64,000 bases of DNA from Pectinophora gossypiella (GCF_024362695.1 NC_065417.1:3155001-3219000); one strand, 5' to 3'; counted from the first letter of the stretch, positions 10,465 through 21,654 are shown. The notes: generated by a model not told the origin, from the sequence alone. Numbers and translations: made by a program.

Positions 10465-10700
10465 TTTGTCTAGGCTTGCTTCTCGAACGGGAAGTGCCGG
10501 ATCGAACCCCGGTACAGGACTTGCACCAATGAGTTATTAATTTATCTAAGTGCAGTTTTCGCTAACACAGTTGGCTGGACTATTATAGACGGCGATACGG
10601 CTCACCACCTATCACGTTGGTCTCTTTGAGGTGGTACTTAGTTCTTCTTGCGATGGATAAACCGCTGACTACCCCAATTGGGATATAAATGAGCGTTATG
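10465..10700 (+). mobile_element. SINE-D (tRNA-derived)
   Basis: B-box-like GGATCGAACCCC, then 'ccaatgagttattaatttatc', 'gttggctggactattatagacgg' and the RepT tail 'actaccccaattgggatat'. The reverse copy at 20385 keeps a better B box. Confidence 0.6.
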
Positions 10701-10987
10701 CTTAAGGATTACAAAATTAGTTACTTACTTTTTTTTTACTTTATTTAACATTGAATCACGTTTCGACTCGTTAAAAATAGTTTACTATTAAAAAAAATGT
10801 TTTTGTTGAAGCTTATGATGTTTTATTGATAAATAATTTGTAATTTACAATAGACTTCCACTTCTGAAGTGGCATTCACCTTTACCACAATAGGTTAAAA
10901 GGTTAAGGCACTGTTAAATAATAAATAAACTACTTTATTATATCATTGATTGAACCCTGTATCGACTACTGATCTGCTAACTATTTA

Positions 10988-11313
10988 ACGGCCTCCGTGG
11001 TCCAGTGGTTGAGCGTTGGGCTCACGATCCGGAGGTCCGGGGTCCGAATCCCGGTGGGGACATATCACAAAAATCACTTTGTGATCCCTAGTTTGGTTAG
11101 GACATTACAGGCTGATCACCTGATTGTCCAAAAAGTAAGATGATCCGTGCTTCGGAAGGCACGTTAAGCCATTGGTCCCGGTTACTACTTACTGATGTAA
11201 GTAAGTAGTCATTACATGAGCCATGTTAGGGGCCTTCGGCGGCTCAATAATAACCCTGACACCAGGGTTGATGAGGTTGGTAATTCACCTCACTACCCAT
11301 ACGATAGAAGAAG
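10988..11313 (+). mobile_element. SINE-A, full length
   Basis: Complete from CGGCCTCCGTGGTCCAGTGG to CCATACGATAGAAGAAGA. The B box reads GGTCCGAATCC (one change). A good reference copy of about 325 bp. Confidence 0.9.
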
Positions 11314-11506
11314 ACTATTTAATTTAATATCGTTTGTAAAGAAACAAAAAAATATTTTAAGATAGCTAGGATTTTCTCTCGGAAGCACCTTTTTTCGGGT
11401 TATCAGGTGATTCACCCTGCAATGTACCAAACCATAGGGCAAAAACCGTCTCGCAAGGGAATTATCGGGAATCGAACCAGGACCTCTAGATCGTTACCCC
11501 GTTTTT

Positions 11507-11812
11507 CACAGGGTCCGCTTACCTAACCTGAAGATTTGATAGGTCCAGTTTTTTACAGAAGCGACTGCCTATCTGACCTTCCAATCCGCCAAGGGAAAAC
11601 CAGCCCAATATAAGTTAGGTCACACCGGAATGCATTTCTTCGGAATGTCAGTTTCCTCACGATGTTTTCCTTTACCGCTGAGCACGTGATCATTGTGATC
11701 CAAACATGAATTCGAATGCAAATTCTAAAAACTTTGGTTTAGGCTTATCCTAGGATTCGAACCTGCGACCTCAAAGTGAGAGTCAAGCGTAATACCAACT
11801 GGGCTACCACGG
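11507..11812 (-). mobile_element. SINE-E (tRNA-derived), near full length
   Basis: Reversed: the B box region 'ggattcgaacctgcgacctc' lies at 11752 and GAGCACGTGATCATT in the body. The 3' half is 'cagggtccgcttacctaacc'. The terminal 'actgggctaccacggct' is the tRNA-like 5' end. Confidence 0.75.
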
Positions 11813-11814
11813 CT

Positions 11815-12175
11815 ATCGTTACCTACCTAAATCCATAGACTTAGATTTTTTGTGGTTATGTGTAAACCGATACGAGAATCGGCGTCTGGGAAGGAAGCTA
11901 TACCCGAGTGTTGTGGTTACCGCGTATTTACGTAAACTTGGTTTCCGTAATTTGATTAGCATAGGTTTTTGTCGATGCGTCGATAACTGTTCGGTCGCTG
12001 TTATTGTTGGTTGTTCTCGACAAATATTGGTGCTATAACGGAACTGTAATATGTTTGAAGGTCTTTATTATTGTAGTATGATCAGGTATGATCTAAGTAA
12101 GGTGTGGCTTGGTAAATGAGTTGTTTAGGTTGCCGATCGATAGTAAGGCTACTTCATTTATAGACGGCACTATAG
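11815..12175. other. Unassigned low-copy DNA
   Basis: No repeat family recognised. A 62-aa ORF at 11850-12038 shows no family features. Confidence 0.4.
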
Positions 12176-12177
12176 GT

Positions 12178-12476
12178 ATTTTTTTTAGCTTTGCCTTAAC
12201 GTGCTAATACGAAGCTCGAAATCGTCTTACTTTTTCGGACAATCGGGTGATTCAGCCTGCTATGTCCTAGCCAAACAAAGGACAGTCTATTGCTTATGTT
12301 TTATTCGTATGTTTATGTCCTTTGTATATGTTGTTGTGCAATAAAGTACTATTGATTGATTGATTGATTGACAGTCTCGCAAAGTGATTTCGACTATGTC
12401 TCCATCGGGAATCAAACCCGGACCTCTAGATCGTGAGCCCAACGCTCTAGCCACTGGGCAATGGAGGCGAGTTTAC
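12178..12476 (-). mobile_element. SINE-B interrupted by a LINE-S tail
   Basis: Minus-strand SINE-B: tRNA-like head 'caatggaggc...ctagccactgggc', B box as GGGAATCAAACCCGG, then the body. A second insertion at 12289-12370 splits it. Confidence 0.75.
12289..12370 (+). mobile_element. LINE-S 3' terminus nested in SINE-B
   Basis: 82 bp ending GTGCAATAAAGTACTATTGA and (GATT)n. Flanked by a 7-bp target-site duplication ACAGTCT (12282-12288 and 12371-12377). Confidence 0.75.
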
Positions 12477-13150
12477 TGTTTTTTAACACTAAAAAGCATG
12501 AATGACATACATGTACCATTTCTATACATGGTATGGCTTGTCTTGTCTGTCACACCTACACTAAAGTCGTGATCGGCTTCCAAATTCAAATTCACCAACT
12601 TCCAAGCAATGCCATCACGTATTGTGCCAATGTCATTCTTGCCAACATCACTTACCATCCTTCAACTACTGCTAGCAAACACTATCAACTTTATGGCTTC
12701 AAACTTAAAGAACATTTCACTCGCATTGAAATAGTTTCGAAAGGCAAATACATGTGGTCGGCAGTGCAAATTCTCTTTTTGACTTTAGAAGCTGATTGAG
12801 TCGTTGATTGTAGACATTATGCGTTTAAACTTAAAGTATTTGAAGATGTTCTTTTGGGTTTTAAACGGTAAATAGAAGATGGTATTTGGTAGCAAAATTG
12901 ACGGTTATTATTCTAAGAGCGATGACCATAGTTTTAAATAGGCTTATAATCGTAGTTTGTGGTTCAAAGGTTGAGTTTTAAATGTATAATTATGTTTATT
13001 TTGTGCCACTATTAAGCAAGATGAGGTATTATGAAATAAGGTAGCTTTAACGCAAAATCTTCAAATGGTTGTCGTAATATTTGTAAAGCTTAAGTGTAGA
13101 AAGGTGATTAAGTAAGTTCTCTGCACTGCTATATAACTCTGTAGTCAACT
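12477..13150. other. Low-copy DNA with one uncertain 88-aa ORF
   Basis: ORF 12533-12799 (+) reads Y-T-K-V-V-I-G-F-Q-I-Q-I-H-Q-L-P ... with no domain that I recognise. The opposite strand is also open for 62 codons. It does not lie in a known repeat, so it could be an old exon, but no splice or promoter signal supports that. Confidence 0.25.
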
Positions 13151-13151
13151 T

Positions 13152-13395
13152 TTTTTTTGACGTGACTTATTGTATATTTGCCGCAGATGGCATTAACTAC
13201 TTGGCCGGATAAATGGAGAGCGCTGAAGGCTCTCACTCGGTATAACGTAAGTCGACCTTAGTGGGTCGATAGCGATAAGCGTTGATTAAGGGAAATCGTC
13301 GACCACGCCGGTGGGGTCGGTATCGGGGTCCTGAAGTATTCGGTGTCGCGAGCTGATTGGCTGCCTCAATGGCTAGAGTAGTCTGTAGTCAACCA
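13152..13395 (+). repeat. RepV copy
   Basis: Begins 'gacgtgacttattgtatatttgccgc', then GGCATTAACTACTTGGCCGG, with the 'cccagttgggcgcgaac' middle deleted. Ends after GGTATCGGGGTCCTGAAG and 'cgagctgattgg'. Confidence 0.7.
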
Positions 13396-13574
13396 CCAGA
13401 GATAGATGTTCTCGAAAATCAACTATACTATCGATCAATCTATAAATCTGAATAATTTGTTCATCGTAATTATAATAGATAAACTTGTTGAAGGTCAATT
13501 TAACATTTTTGAGTATGCGTCATTTCGCAAGGTGTTATAAGTGAAAAAAAATTAAGATCGCATAAATTTTTTTT

Positions 13575-13881
13575 TGACGATATAGTGACTAAGATTGGGA
13601 AGGGAATGTTAAATTGGTTTGGACACGTAAGTAGAGCGTTGACATGAGTATAGAAGGTTCATGGCAGGGCTGGTAGAGGAAGACCTAGAAGGACTTACAT
13701 TGACTAAATTGGAGGATGTCCTTAGAAAAGGTTTAGTACGATCTACTCTGAACCGGCGTGCGTGTATGAAGCGATTGATGAATGTGGAGGAAGCGAGAGA
13801 AGTGTGTGAGGATCGAAGCAAATGGAATCCCATAGTCTCTGATTTCCGGTGGGAAGTAGGCGGAAGTTTATGTATGTATGT
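13575..13881 (+). mobile_element. LINE-K 3' end
   Basis: Conceptual product N-W-F-G-H-V-S-R, then G-R-A-G-R-G-R-P (with frameshifts), then V-L-R-K-G-L-V-R-S-T-L-N-R-R-A-C-M-K-R-L-M. Ends 'ggaagtttatgtatgtatg'. Non-functional. ORFs on both strands here derive from it. Confidence 0.75.
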
Positions 13882-14344
13882 AAACCTTTTTAAGGACATC
13901 TCCAATAACAAGGAACAAGACAAGAAGTCAAATACTATTGTGCGGGATTTGGAGTCTGAGCTCTGTCTCGTCAGAAGACCTATTTTTACCGTTAACCCTA
14001 CATCACACGCAATCACCACACGCTCCATAATAAACATATCTGAGCTGCTGTAATCAAGGTAAAAGCGAATATAATTTAATCGTAAACAGTTCCATAGTTA
14101 ACCTTTACACGCCTGTCTGTATGTCTGTTTGTTTATATAATTCATATGGCAACACCGTTAAGTTATATCCTCTACTGGGCGAATGATACCCGTTAGATAG
14201 GAATACATAAAGTTATTATAAAGTTAGTGATTATTTAGAAGATATGAATGCATGGGATTAACTGTCTGATAACTGATATTAGGCAGCTAAATTACTCAAT
14301 TGTATAAAAATATCTTATATTTTTTTAAAAAAGAGAACGTCTAG

Positions 14345-14515
14345 GGCCCTGTGCCGAGGTTTTTCTTGCAGCTTCTTTTCCCCGGCTAAACAGGATGTGA
14401 GAAGCTGCAGTAGTTTTAGGCGGATTTGACGTTCGTTATGTAAAAATTGGCGATTCAAAGTGTAACTATGTTACCTACTGAATAAAGATATTTTTGAATT
14501 TGAATTTACATAAAG
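14345..14515 (+). mobile_element. LINE 3' end, unclassified
   Basis: G-C-E-K/L-Q-type terminal codons followed by 'gaataaagatatttttgaatttgaattt', a polyA-signal-like motif with a TTTGAA tail. No RT motif is retained. Confidence 0.45.
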
Positions 14516-14519
14516 GTGT

Positions 14520-16100
14520 TATGTTAGATGTGTCTACCGAATGTAGGTTTGAAAATTAGCTCCTTGACAGTTTTTGGATAAGTATTTTAAAAATTACAAA
14601 CGCTTATTTCATAAGTACCTTTTAAAATATTTTATAATTTCGAAAAAGCTTCTATAATCGTCACAAACAAAGAAATTGTCAAACATAACTTGAAACCTGA
14701 GTTGACAGATAGTTTCTGTTTATTTTGTAAAATTTGACGTCATACGAAGCTCAATCATGGCCGCCCAGATAAAAAATTATAAATAAAATATTTAAAAATG
14801 GTCTTAGTAAAAACTACCATATCCTATTTATTGTTACAACTATCAAGTAGGCAATTGTAATGAGTTCGCATTTTTTCGGTAAATACTTACATGCATTTAA
14901 CTAAACTTACTATCTAGGTACTATGCTTATCATTCGGTACTTGGCACAATATTTCTCATCAAAAATCGGAACAGTTTTTTTTTGGTTCAACAAAACACGA
15001 TTTAAATTTGAATTTCGAACTTCGTACTTTTTTAATATTATGAATTAAAAACTTCATTAATACCCACTGTTAAATGACATATTTATTTTATTCTTTTTTA
15101 AGGTAGAGATTATTAATCTATGGTTCCAGAGAAATTTCACTTTTCCATAAAATAGTACGTTCTAACTACTTGTATAATAGTTCCTGAAACATGGAAAGTA
15201 GTAAAAAAACACTCCTAACTTTATCTAGCCTTTGTATAATAAATATTTTGTCATTAACAACAAATAATAACTAATAAAAAATTGCCTAGCCAATACTTTA
15301 CGTGACTCTAAAGCAAATTATTACTTACCTACTGAAATCAAACATTTTTTTTTTCAATAATTTCAACGAACCTTTGCTTTGAAATTGAAAGCAATCGGAA
15401 TTGAAATGTCAATACACTTTCACTTTAAGATGATATGGAACTGCCCCAAAACACGTAATGTATCAAATGATTCAAATAATCAATGTCGGAAACTGGATCA
15501 AAAAACGACGCATACGCAAGATTTAAACTTAATTTAATACTTTAATAACTGAATAAGTGACTTACGAGTGACTTACGACTTACTTAAGAAGAGACTATTT
15601 CTTAATATAAGTAGCCATCTATGTTTCTTTTTCTCAAAAAAGGGTCAAAAAAGCCAACCCGAAAGGGAAATAGGCGTGATCATATGTATGTAGGTATCGA
15701 AAAAGAAAGAAGGTCAGATCTGGACAGAAAACGTGATGATCTGAAAGCCCGACCACCTGCGGCAATCACCTATAATTACGTAGGGGGTGTGCTGACGTGC
15801 CCAAAATACGTGTAGGGAGCGCTGGTAATTATAATAAAACCCCACACAAACAATTGAATGAACTGTATTACTTAGGATATTAATTAAATTACAAGATCCA
15901 AACATTGAGACGCGTTGGCTTGCTCGCGCTAGAGATGTGACTGACCATAAATGGTAGACTATTAGGTATGTCCCATACAATACGGGCGCACGTTTTCACA
16001 TAAAATTGGCTATACGAGCCATCACAGAGCACACCAGAGAGCACTTTCCAAGCTCTTGAATGACAACCGTCAATGAATCCACCAGCTGCTGTCGCTGTAG
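14520..16100. other. AT-rich low-copy DNA
   Basis: Long AT-rich stretch with scattered short ORFs (for example 15621-15815). None shows a recognisable domain and no repeat family is identified. Confidence 0.5.
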
Positions 16101-16104
16101 TCGA

Positions 16105-16763
16105 AATCGACTGTGAAGCATCATCATGATCAGCGCAGTTTCACAAAATTCCTCGCATACAAAGACAGGCATTGCCCATACCGCGCCGATTATGATGCTC
16201 GCTTGGCTCATTTCTATATTGAAAAACTACATTCACGACGAAAAAAACATGACCTGGTATTCCTTTTCAAAGTTTTGAATGGATTAGTTAACGCGCCTAA
16301 TATTTTGTCTCGGATTGGCTTAGCGGTGCCTAGAAAGCCTCCACGGTTCCCTATTCGCAACAGTTTGCACATCCCCCGATTTCGTACTAATGTTGGCAAA
16401 TACTCTCCATTAAACCGTTGTATGCTAACGTATAACGAAGCATGTAAAAATAACGTCGACATCTTCCACGAAACCCTCACCAACTTTAAATATAAAATTA
16501 TTACAAATATTGTTTAAATTCACTCAATTTCCTATAACTTTACTTTATATACTTTTTATCCAATTTTTTTTTTCTCTATCTTCTAGCTTTAAGTTAACTC
16601 AAACACGTGTGCGTGTTGTTTTATTATTTGTTTAAAACTAACTTGAATGATGTTGTATACGCCTGTAATGGTATAACATACGGCCATTGTCCGTTGAATT
16701 TCATTCATGTAATTTTTATGTATATACCGATGGTGTATCTTAAATAAATAAATAAATAAATCA
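16105..16763 (+). mobile_element. CR1-type LINE: RT C-terminus plus 3' UTR
   Basis: The open frame up to TAA 16515-16517 reads H-S-R-R-K-K-H-D-L-V-F-L-F-K-V-L-N-G-L, then P-R-F-P-I-R-N, then N-V-G-K-Y-S-P-L-N-R, then L-T-N-F-K. This is the C-terminal pattern of CR1/Jockey-clade RTs. The 3' UTR ends in (TAAA)n at about 16741-16763. It is 5'-truncated but the last 134 codons are open, so it is relatively young. Confidence 0.8.
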
Positions 16764-16764
16764 T

Positions 16765-17280
16765 GTTGCTTGTATCTCATTAGAATGTATAGCCGTACAA
16801 CTACATAATAATACTGGTGTCATACATAACGCAACAATGGTTTGAAAGTGAAATGATGAAAATGAAAGTACATTATAATAATAAAAAGTATAAAACATTT
16901 TTGTCACTGGCTGCTTTTACATTTAATAGTATACTTTTTCTACGTCTGTCAATATCATAATACTTTTTTTTATAAAATAAATCGTAAGTTCTTATCTATC
17001 ATTTAGTTACGGCACTTTTTGCTGTTATTTCAAAAATTCAAAAGCTGTGACCTCCAAGGTCAGTGAAAGTTAAGATGGATTTATTTTTATAAGATGTAAG
17101 CTATAATAGTATAAAAATATAGTTACATTGTTGAATTAAATTCGTAAAATGGATTAGTTTTACTGGTAGAAAATATCCACAATTGAAAGTAGATTACGCG
17201 AACAGTAGAAAAATATCAAATAAGTATTTCTTTTCTTTAAAATGTTCTATGAATTTATTTCGATATACATAAATTCGACA
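16765..17280. other. AT-rich low-copy DNA
   Basis: Nothing recognised on either strand. Confidence 0.5.
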
Positions 17281-17281
17281 G

Positions 17282-17572
17282 GAGGAGCTCGGTGGCGCAG
17301 CGGTAAACGCGCTCGGTCTGCGATTGTTGAAGTTAAGCAACTTTCGCAAAGGCCGGTCACAGGATGGGTGACCACAAAAAAAAAATAGTTCATCTCGAGC
17401 TCCTCCGTGCTTCGGAAGGCACGTTAAGCCGTTGGTCCCGGCTGCATTAGCAGTCGTTAATAGCCACCAATCCGCACTGGGCCCGCGTGGTGGTTTAAGG
17501 CCCGATCTCCCTATCCATCAATAGGGAAGGCCCGTGCTCCAGCAGTGGGGACGTTAATGGGCTGGTGATGAA
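17282..17572 (+). mobile_element. SINE-C, tRNA/5S rRNA chimeric SINE
   Basis: Closest relative of the copy at 6101; the 5S-like part is better preserved here (GAAGTTAAGCAACTTTCGC and GGATGGGTGACCAC). Tail GCTCCAGCAGTGGGGACG, then GATGAATGAACGATGAT. A LINE-K scrap (17586-17615, minus) abuts it. Confidence 0.85.
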
Positions 17573-17844
17573 TGAACGATGATACATAAACTCACGCCTA
17601 TTTTTCACCGGGGTAAGCAGAGTGTGACTATCGTGAGCGAAAGAGAATCTCTTCTCACTTCACTTCTTCTTCTTTCTTCTTGGATTGTGGAATGACAGGG
17701 AAATGGCGGTCGGTTGTTTTAAAATGGGAAATGTAATAAATTAATAAAACGTTTTAATAAACAGGTAAGTATTGAAGAAATATAATTGTTTCCATCATGC
17801 CCCATCCCACAATTTTTGCAGTTTTATAAGGTAAAACGGTATAA

Positions 17845-18178
17845 GGTACGTTGCTACGAATACCTTGGACTGCGATGCGTATGAAGGAGTCCATATTAAA
17901 AGAGCTCAAGATCACGACGCGGCTCTCCTCAATATGCCGGAATCGTGTCCTAAGCTTCTTCGGTCTCCGAAGCACAGTCTGGAGAAGCAGATCATCGTTG
18001 GGCAAATGGATGGCAAACGTGTGCGAGGAACGACACCTACGAGGTGGTCTGACATCGTGAAGATGGTGGGCGGCAGCATACAGAGGGCGGTCCACGCAGT
18101 ATATAGCCGTACCGAGTGAAAAACCATAACCTGTGGTCGCGATCCTCAGCAGTGAGGGAACGACGAAGAAGAAGATAA
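17845..18178 (+). mobile_element. LINE-P reverse-transcriptase C-terminus
   Basis: Three overlapping frames together give T-T-R-L-S-S-I-C-R-N-R-V-L-S-F-F-G, then G-K-R-V-R-G-T-T-P-T-R-W-S-D-I-V, then H-A-V-Y-S-R-T-E. This is the 'RLSSICR..FFGH..RGR.PTRWSDQI' ending of a common lepidopteran LINE. Frameshifts break it. The 3' end is 'ggaacgacgaagaagaagat'. Confidence 0.75.
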
Positions 18179-18605
18179 GGTAAAAAAACTCGGTCGAGGC
18201 CGAGTCGAGTCACTAGTTAAGAAGATAAAATGCCAAAATGTCGTGTTACCGTACCTCCAGCCACATTTTTTTTCTTTTTTTTTTAGTAATTGTCCACCTG
18301 GGCAGGGCACAAGGCATCCTAACGAACAGGAAGCTTCCTTATCATCCACGTTTAACTGTAGAAAAATATTTTAATGAGAATAAGACAAATCTTTTACATC
18401 TCACAGTAATCTTAGGCCATTCAAGGCTTTGTGAAAACTTGTTTTTTATAAAGTTTTTTTCTCTTTATGTATGAGGAGTAGAATGTGGTTCCTAGTTCCT
18501 TTGTGATAGTAAGAATGATATAGACATACCTACGGTCCTTCTATTTTCATAATGTCTCTCGGCAATTATCGTAGTTTCTATATTCATTAACTATTAGATT
18601 TATTC

Positions 18606-18755
18606 CCGAGAAATTCCCGAGAAATGCATCTACTGAGGTATGTGACCAAACCTATATTGGGCTGGCTTTCCCTTCGCGGGTTGGAAGGTTAGACAGGCAG
18701 TCGCTTCTGTAAAAAACCGGACCTGTCAAATCATCAGGTTAGGTAAGCGGACGCC
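18606..18755 (+). mobile_element. SINE-E 3' half
   Basis: 'cccgagaaatgcatctactgaggtatgtgac' to 'caggttaggtaagcggac' is the same block seen reversed at 11507 and 41072. Confidence 0.65.
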
Positions 18756-18836
18756 GACTACATTAATAATATGGCGAAACGTTGATTGAAATATAATTAA
18801 ATGTTGACGTTTCGAAGATATAGAAAATACGTTGGT

Positions 18837-19020
18837 CATTTCATGAATTGTGACCATTTCATGAAATGGTCGAACACATCATGAAATGATCAATTTGAAG
18901 ATCTGGCCACACGACATATCTATAAAGTAAGAATCATTTCATTGTGACCATTTCATGAAATGGTCGAACACATCATGAAATGATCAATTTGAAGATCTGA
19001 CCACGACATATCTATAAATT
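18837..19020. repeat. 94-bp tandem repeat (about 2 copies) with a 20-bp palindrome
   Basis: The perfect palindrome GACCATTTCATGAAATGGTC occurs at 18852-18871 and 18946-18965, giving a 94-bp period. Each unit continues GAACACATCATGAAATGATC and 'gaagatctg.ccac'. A third fragment lies at 59944-59970. Confidence 0.8.
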
Positions 19021-19420
19021 AGTAACGAATACTGAAGGGATGATTCAGACCACGATTCTGAGTTGATATCAAGTGGAATTCCCTCTCGGAAAAATCATGA
19101 AATTGTTTTGTGTTTATTTTTTGAAAATTTCACTGGATATCATAATTAAAACACATAATAACGGGTTCTTACCGCGTTTGAAATAGGAAAATGAGACTCC
19201 CGATATTTCGACACTGTTGCAAGTGCCATGATCACGGGATGACTGATGAGATTGGAGTGGAGTAGGTAGATCCATAATTTTCTACGGGCAGACATATCTG
19301 TCTACAATCTTTCTTTGCCGCTTGTTTGTTTGCTGTTGTTGTTCACTGGATATCAACTCAGAATCATGGGGTCAATCATCTCTCAAAGTTTTTGTTATAA
19401 TGTCACTAACATCGTAACAG
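19021..19420. mobile_element. MITE-2 split by an HP insertion
   Basis: Left arm 19021-19142 and right arm 19342-19420 are MITE-2. The gap is an HP element with a 14-bp duplication (TTCACTGGATATCA) on each side. Confidence 0.75.
19143..19341 (-). mobile_element. HP element with 14-bp target-site duplication
   Basis: 199 bp starting 'taattaaaacacataataacggg', with 'gcacttgcaac'-type internal sequence. Flanked by TTCACTGGATATCA at 19129-19142 and 19342-19355. The long duplication indicates target-primed retrotransposition. Confidence 0.75.
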
Positions 19421-19861
19421 ATATACTATACACCCCTGCTTACCGCTTTGGGGATACAGGCGTGAGGCTAAGTTATGTAATATGTTCATTTTTGGATACG
19501 AAATGTAGAAACTATTGTTGAAATAATGTCATTGTGATAATTTAGACAACACATAATCATACATTCATTCTTCACGAAAACAAAAGTTATTTGTAAATTG
19601 CCCACAATTCTCGTGTTCACAATTCATCATGTAAATGTAACCGCAGTAGCAAGTTAAATGTAAAACGACGTAATACGGAATTGTGGAAGTATGACGTAAT
19701 GTGAACAAAGCGATGCGCGTGCGACGTGTGCCGTGCGAATGATTATGGTGCGAGGAAAGTGGTGGTAATGTAGACGATGAGGGTCTTATGATGGTAATCT
19801 TTGGAGAGTATACACAGGCAGTTCGGTACAATTTTCTAATTACTATTCACAATACTATTAA

Positions 19862-20366
19862 TTAGAGAATTGTACCAGACACGCGACTTAATAGGAAAGG
19901 GAAATGCTCAAAAAGAATTCAGAAACTTAATGTTAGTAAAGCATCATGACCTGATTGAATTAACGGCCTCCGTGGTCCAGTGGTTGAGCGTTGTGCTCAC
20001 GATCCGGAGGTCCCGGGTTCGAATCCCGGTGGGGAAATACCACAAAAATTACTTTGTGATCCCTAGTTTGGTTAGGACATTACAGGCTGATCACCTGATT
20101 GTCCAAAAAGTAAGATGATCCATGATTCGGAAGGCACGTTAAGCCGTTGGTCCCGGTTACTACTTACTGGTGTAAGTAAGTAGTCGTTACATGAGTCATG
20201 TCAAGGGCCTGTGGCGGCTCAGTAATACTCGTAACTCTGACACTAGGGTTGATGGAGTTGGTAATCCACCTCTCAACCCACTCGAGAGAAGTAGATTAGA
20301 GAATTGTACCAGCCACGCGACTTAATAGGAAGCTCAAGAACTCAGATACTTAATGTTAGTAACATC
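19862..20366. repeat. Diverged direct repeat flanking a SINE-A
   Basis: 'ttagagaattgtaccag' and 'cacgcgacttaatagga' begin both 19862-19945 and 20296-20366. The second copy lacks about 11 bp. The SINE-A at 19963 lies between them. Confidence 0.65.
19963..20291 (+). mobile_element. SINE-A, full length
   Basis: Intact head with perfect GGTTCGAATCCCGGTGG. Runs through to 'caacccactcgagagaag'. Both Pol III boxes look intact. Confidence 0.9.
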
Positions 20367-20384
20367 ACATAACATAAACTCACG

Positions 20385-20590
20385 ACTATATCCCAATTGG
20401 GGTAGTCAGAGTTACATCCATCACAATAGATGGTGAGCTGTATCGCCGTCTGTAATGGTCGAGCCAACTGCGTTAGTGAAAACTGCACTTAAGATAAATA
20501 ACTCATTGGTACCGGGATTCGAACCGGCGGCGCTCCCCGTTTGAGAAGCAAACCGGCGAACCACAAGATCACTGTGACTATACACCCAAA
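20385..20590 (-). mobile_element. SINE-D (tRNA-derived)
   Basis: Reversed: B box GGTTCGAATCCCGG at about 20514-20527, tRNA-like head to about 20575. The tail 'gactaccccaattgggatata' plus GTGAGTTTATGTTATG is at the left. Confidence 0.7.
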
Positions 20591-20615
20591 TTGGTGCTAA
20601 TTACTATAAATACCA

Positions 20616-20926
20616 TCTAATTTTATTTTAAGTTATATCTGTCATTTTCTTATCCGCCGAAAAGGAAAGGGACGGGTAATCGACAAGCATTAAATTTATG
20701 GAACACACGTAAATTTTAAGCACAATTTTACATTGGCCAATAACCCTACAGAATTATGTTGACAGCACACGTCAAACGGTTTGCATACCAGCGAGATACA
20801 TTTTTGATTCGCCCGGGTTATTCATTCATTTACTCATTCTTCCTAAAATTAAGAGTTGTCAATCATCCGTCCCTTTCCTTTTCGGCGGATAAGAAAATGA
20901 CAGGTATAACTTAAAATAAAATTAGA
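20616..20926. mobile_element. MITE with 60-bp terminal inverted repeats
   Basis: 20616-20675 and 20867-20926 are reverse complements with one mismatch by eye (core TTATCCGCCGAAAAGGAAAG). 311 bp in total, no ORF. Confidence 0.8.
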
Positions 20927-21104
20927 ATTAACATTAGTATGTGTAAAATAACACGTTGTCATATCTTTACACTCTCTACTCTTTGTATATCTGTTCCTTT
21001 CATGTAATTCTACTGGTTTTGCTGTTATGGCATCGTATGGCATAATATTATTGTTCCCTTTCTTCCTGTGTTATGGATATGACTTATGAGTTAGTGTTTT
21101 TATG

Positions 21105-21300
21105 TCGCTTTTAACTACACCGTAATTGTTTTAAGTTTATGCGGTTATTATCATAATTAAAATACATAGTATCGGGTTCGGGGTGGTCATGGCACTTGCA
21201 ACAGTGTCGAAATATCTGGAGTCTCATATCTCCATTTAAACGCGGTAAGAACCCGTTACTATGTGTTTTAATTACACCATAAATCTTGGGAATATATTTT
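21105..21300. mobile_element. HP fold-back element
   Basis: Arms 'ttaaaatacatagtatcgggttc' and 'gaacccgttactatgtgttttaa', with GGCACTTGCAACAGTGTCG between. Confidence 0.65.
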
Positions 21301-21339
21301 AAAAATATAAATCTATAAAACACAATTTACATGGTATAA

Positions 21340-21530
21340 AACACAATTTGCCACCGGGGTAAGCAGATACTAATTCCATTAAATTGCATTTAGAATTCCA
21401 TATGTTTCGATCCCGACACTTTCTCGCTTCTTCTACATTCATCAATCGTTTCATACACGCATGCCGGTTTAGAATACCTAATTCGTAATAAACCTTTTCT
21501 ACAGACATCTCCAATTTGGTCAAAGTATAT
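21340..21530 (-). mobile_element. LINE-K 3' end
   Basis: Minus-strand product contains N-R-H-A-C-M-K-R-L-M-N-V-E-E-A-R-K-C-R-D-R. The upstream RT part is missing. Confidence 0.65.
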
Positions 21531-21654
21531 CATTATAGGAACCTCCACGAATCAGATGTTAAAAACCGTGGAATTGAAACCCGCAAACTAGATTAAAATT
21601 AAGTTTGTCTTCTCCAATATCAGATACCATTGTCATTGAATAAAGAATAAATAC

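Noticed and set aside
12533..12799. Candidate host exon (88 aa, outside known repeats)
   Set aside because: The antisense strand is equally open, there are no splice or promoter signals, and I recognise no domain. Kept only as an uncertain note.
17282..17380. Possible 5S rRNA gene
   Set aside because: Only the internal control region is similar; the outer stems are missing and a SINE body follows.
19963..20036. Possible tRNA gene (good A and B boxes)
   Set aside because: There is no paired acceptor stem, and the unit continues into the SINE-A body present in many copies. The same holds for the heads at 28975, 43904 and 60471.
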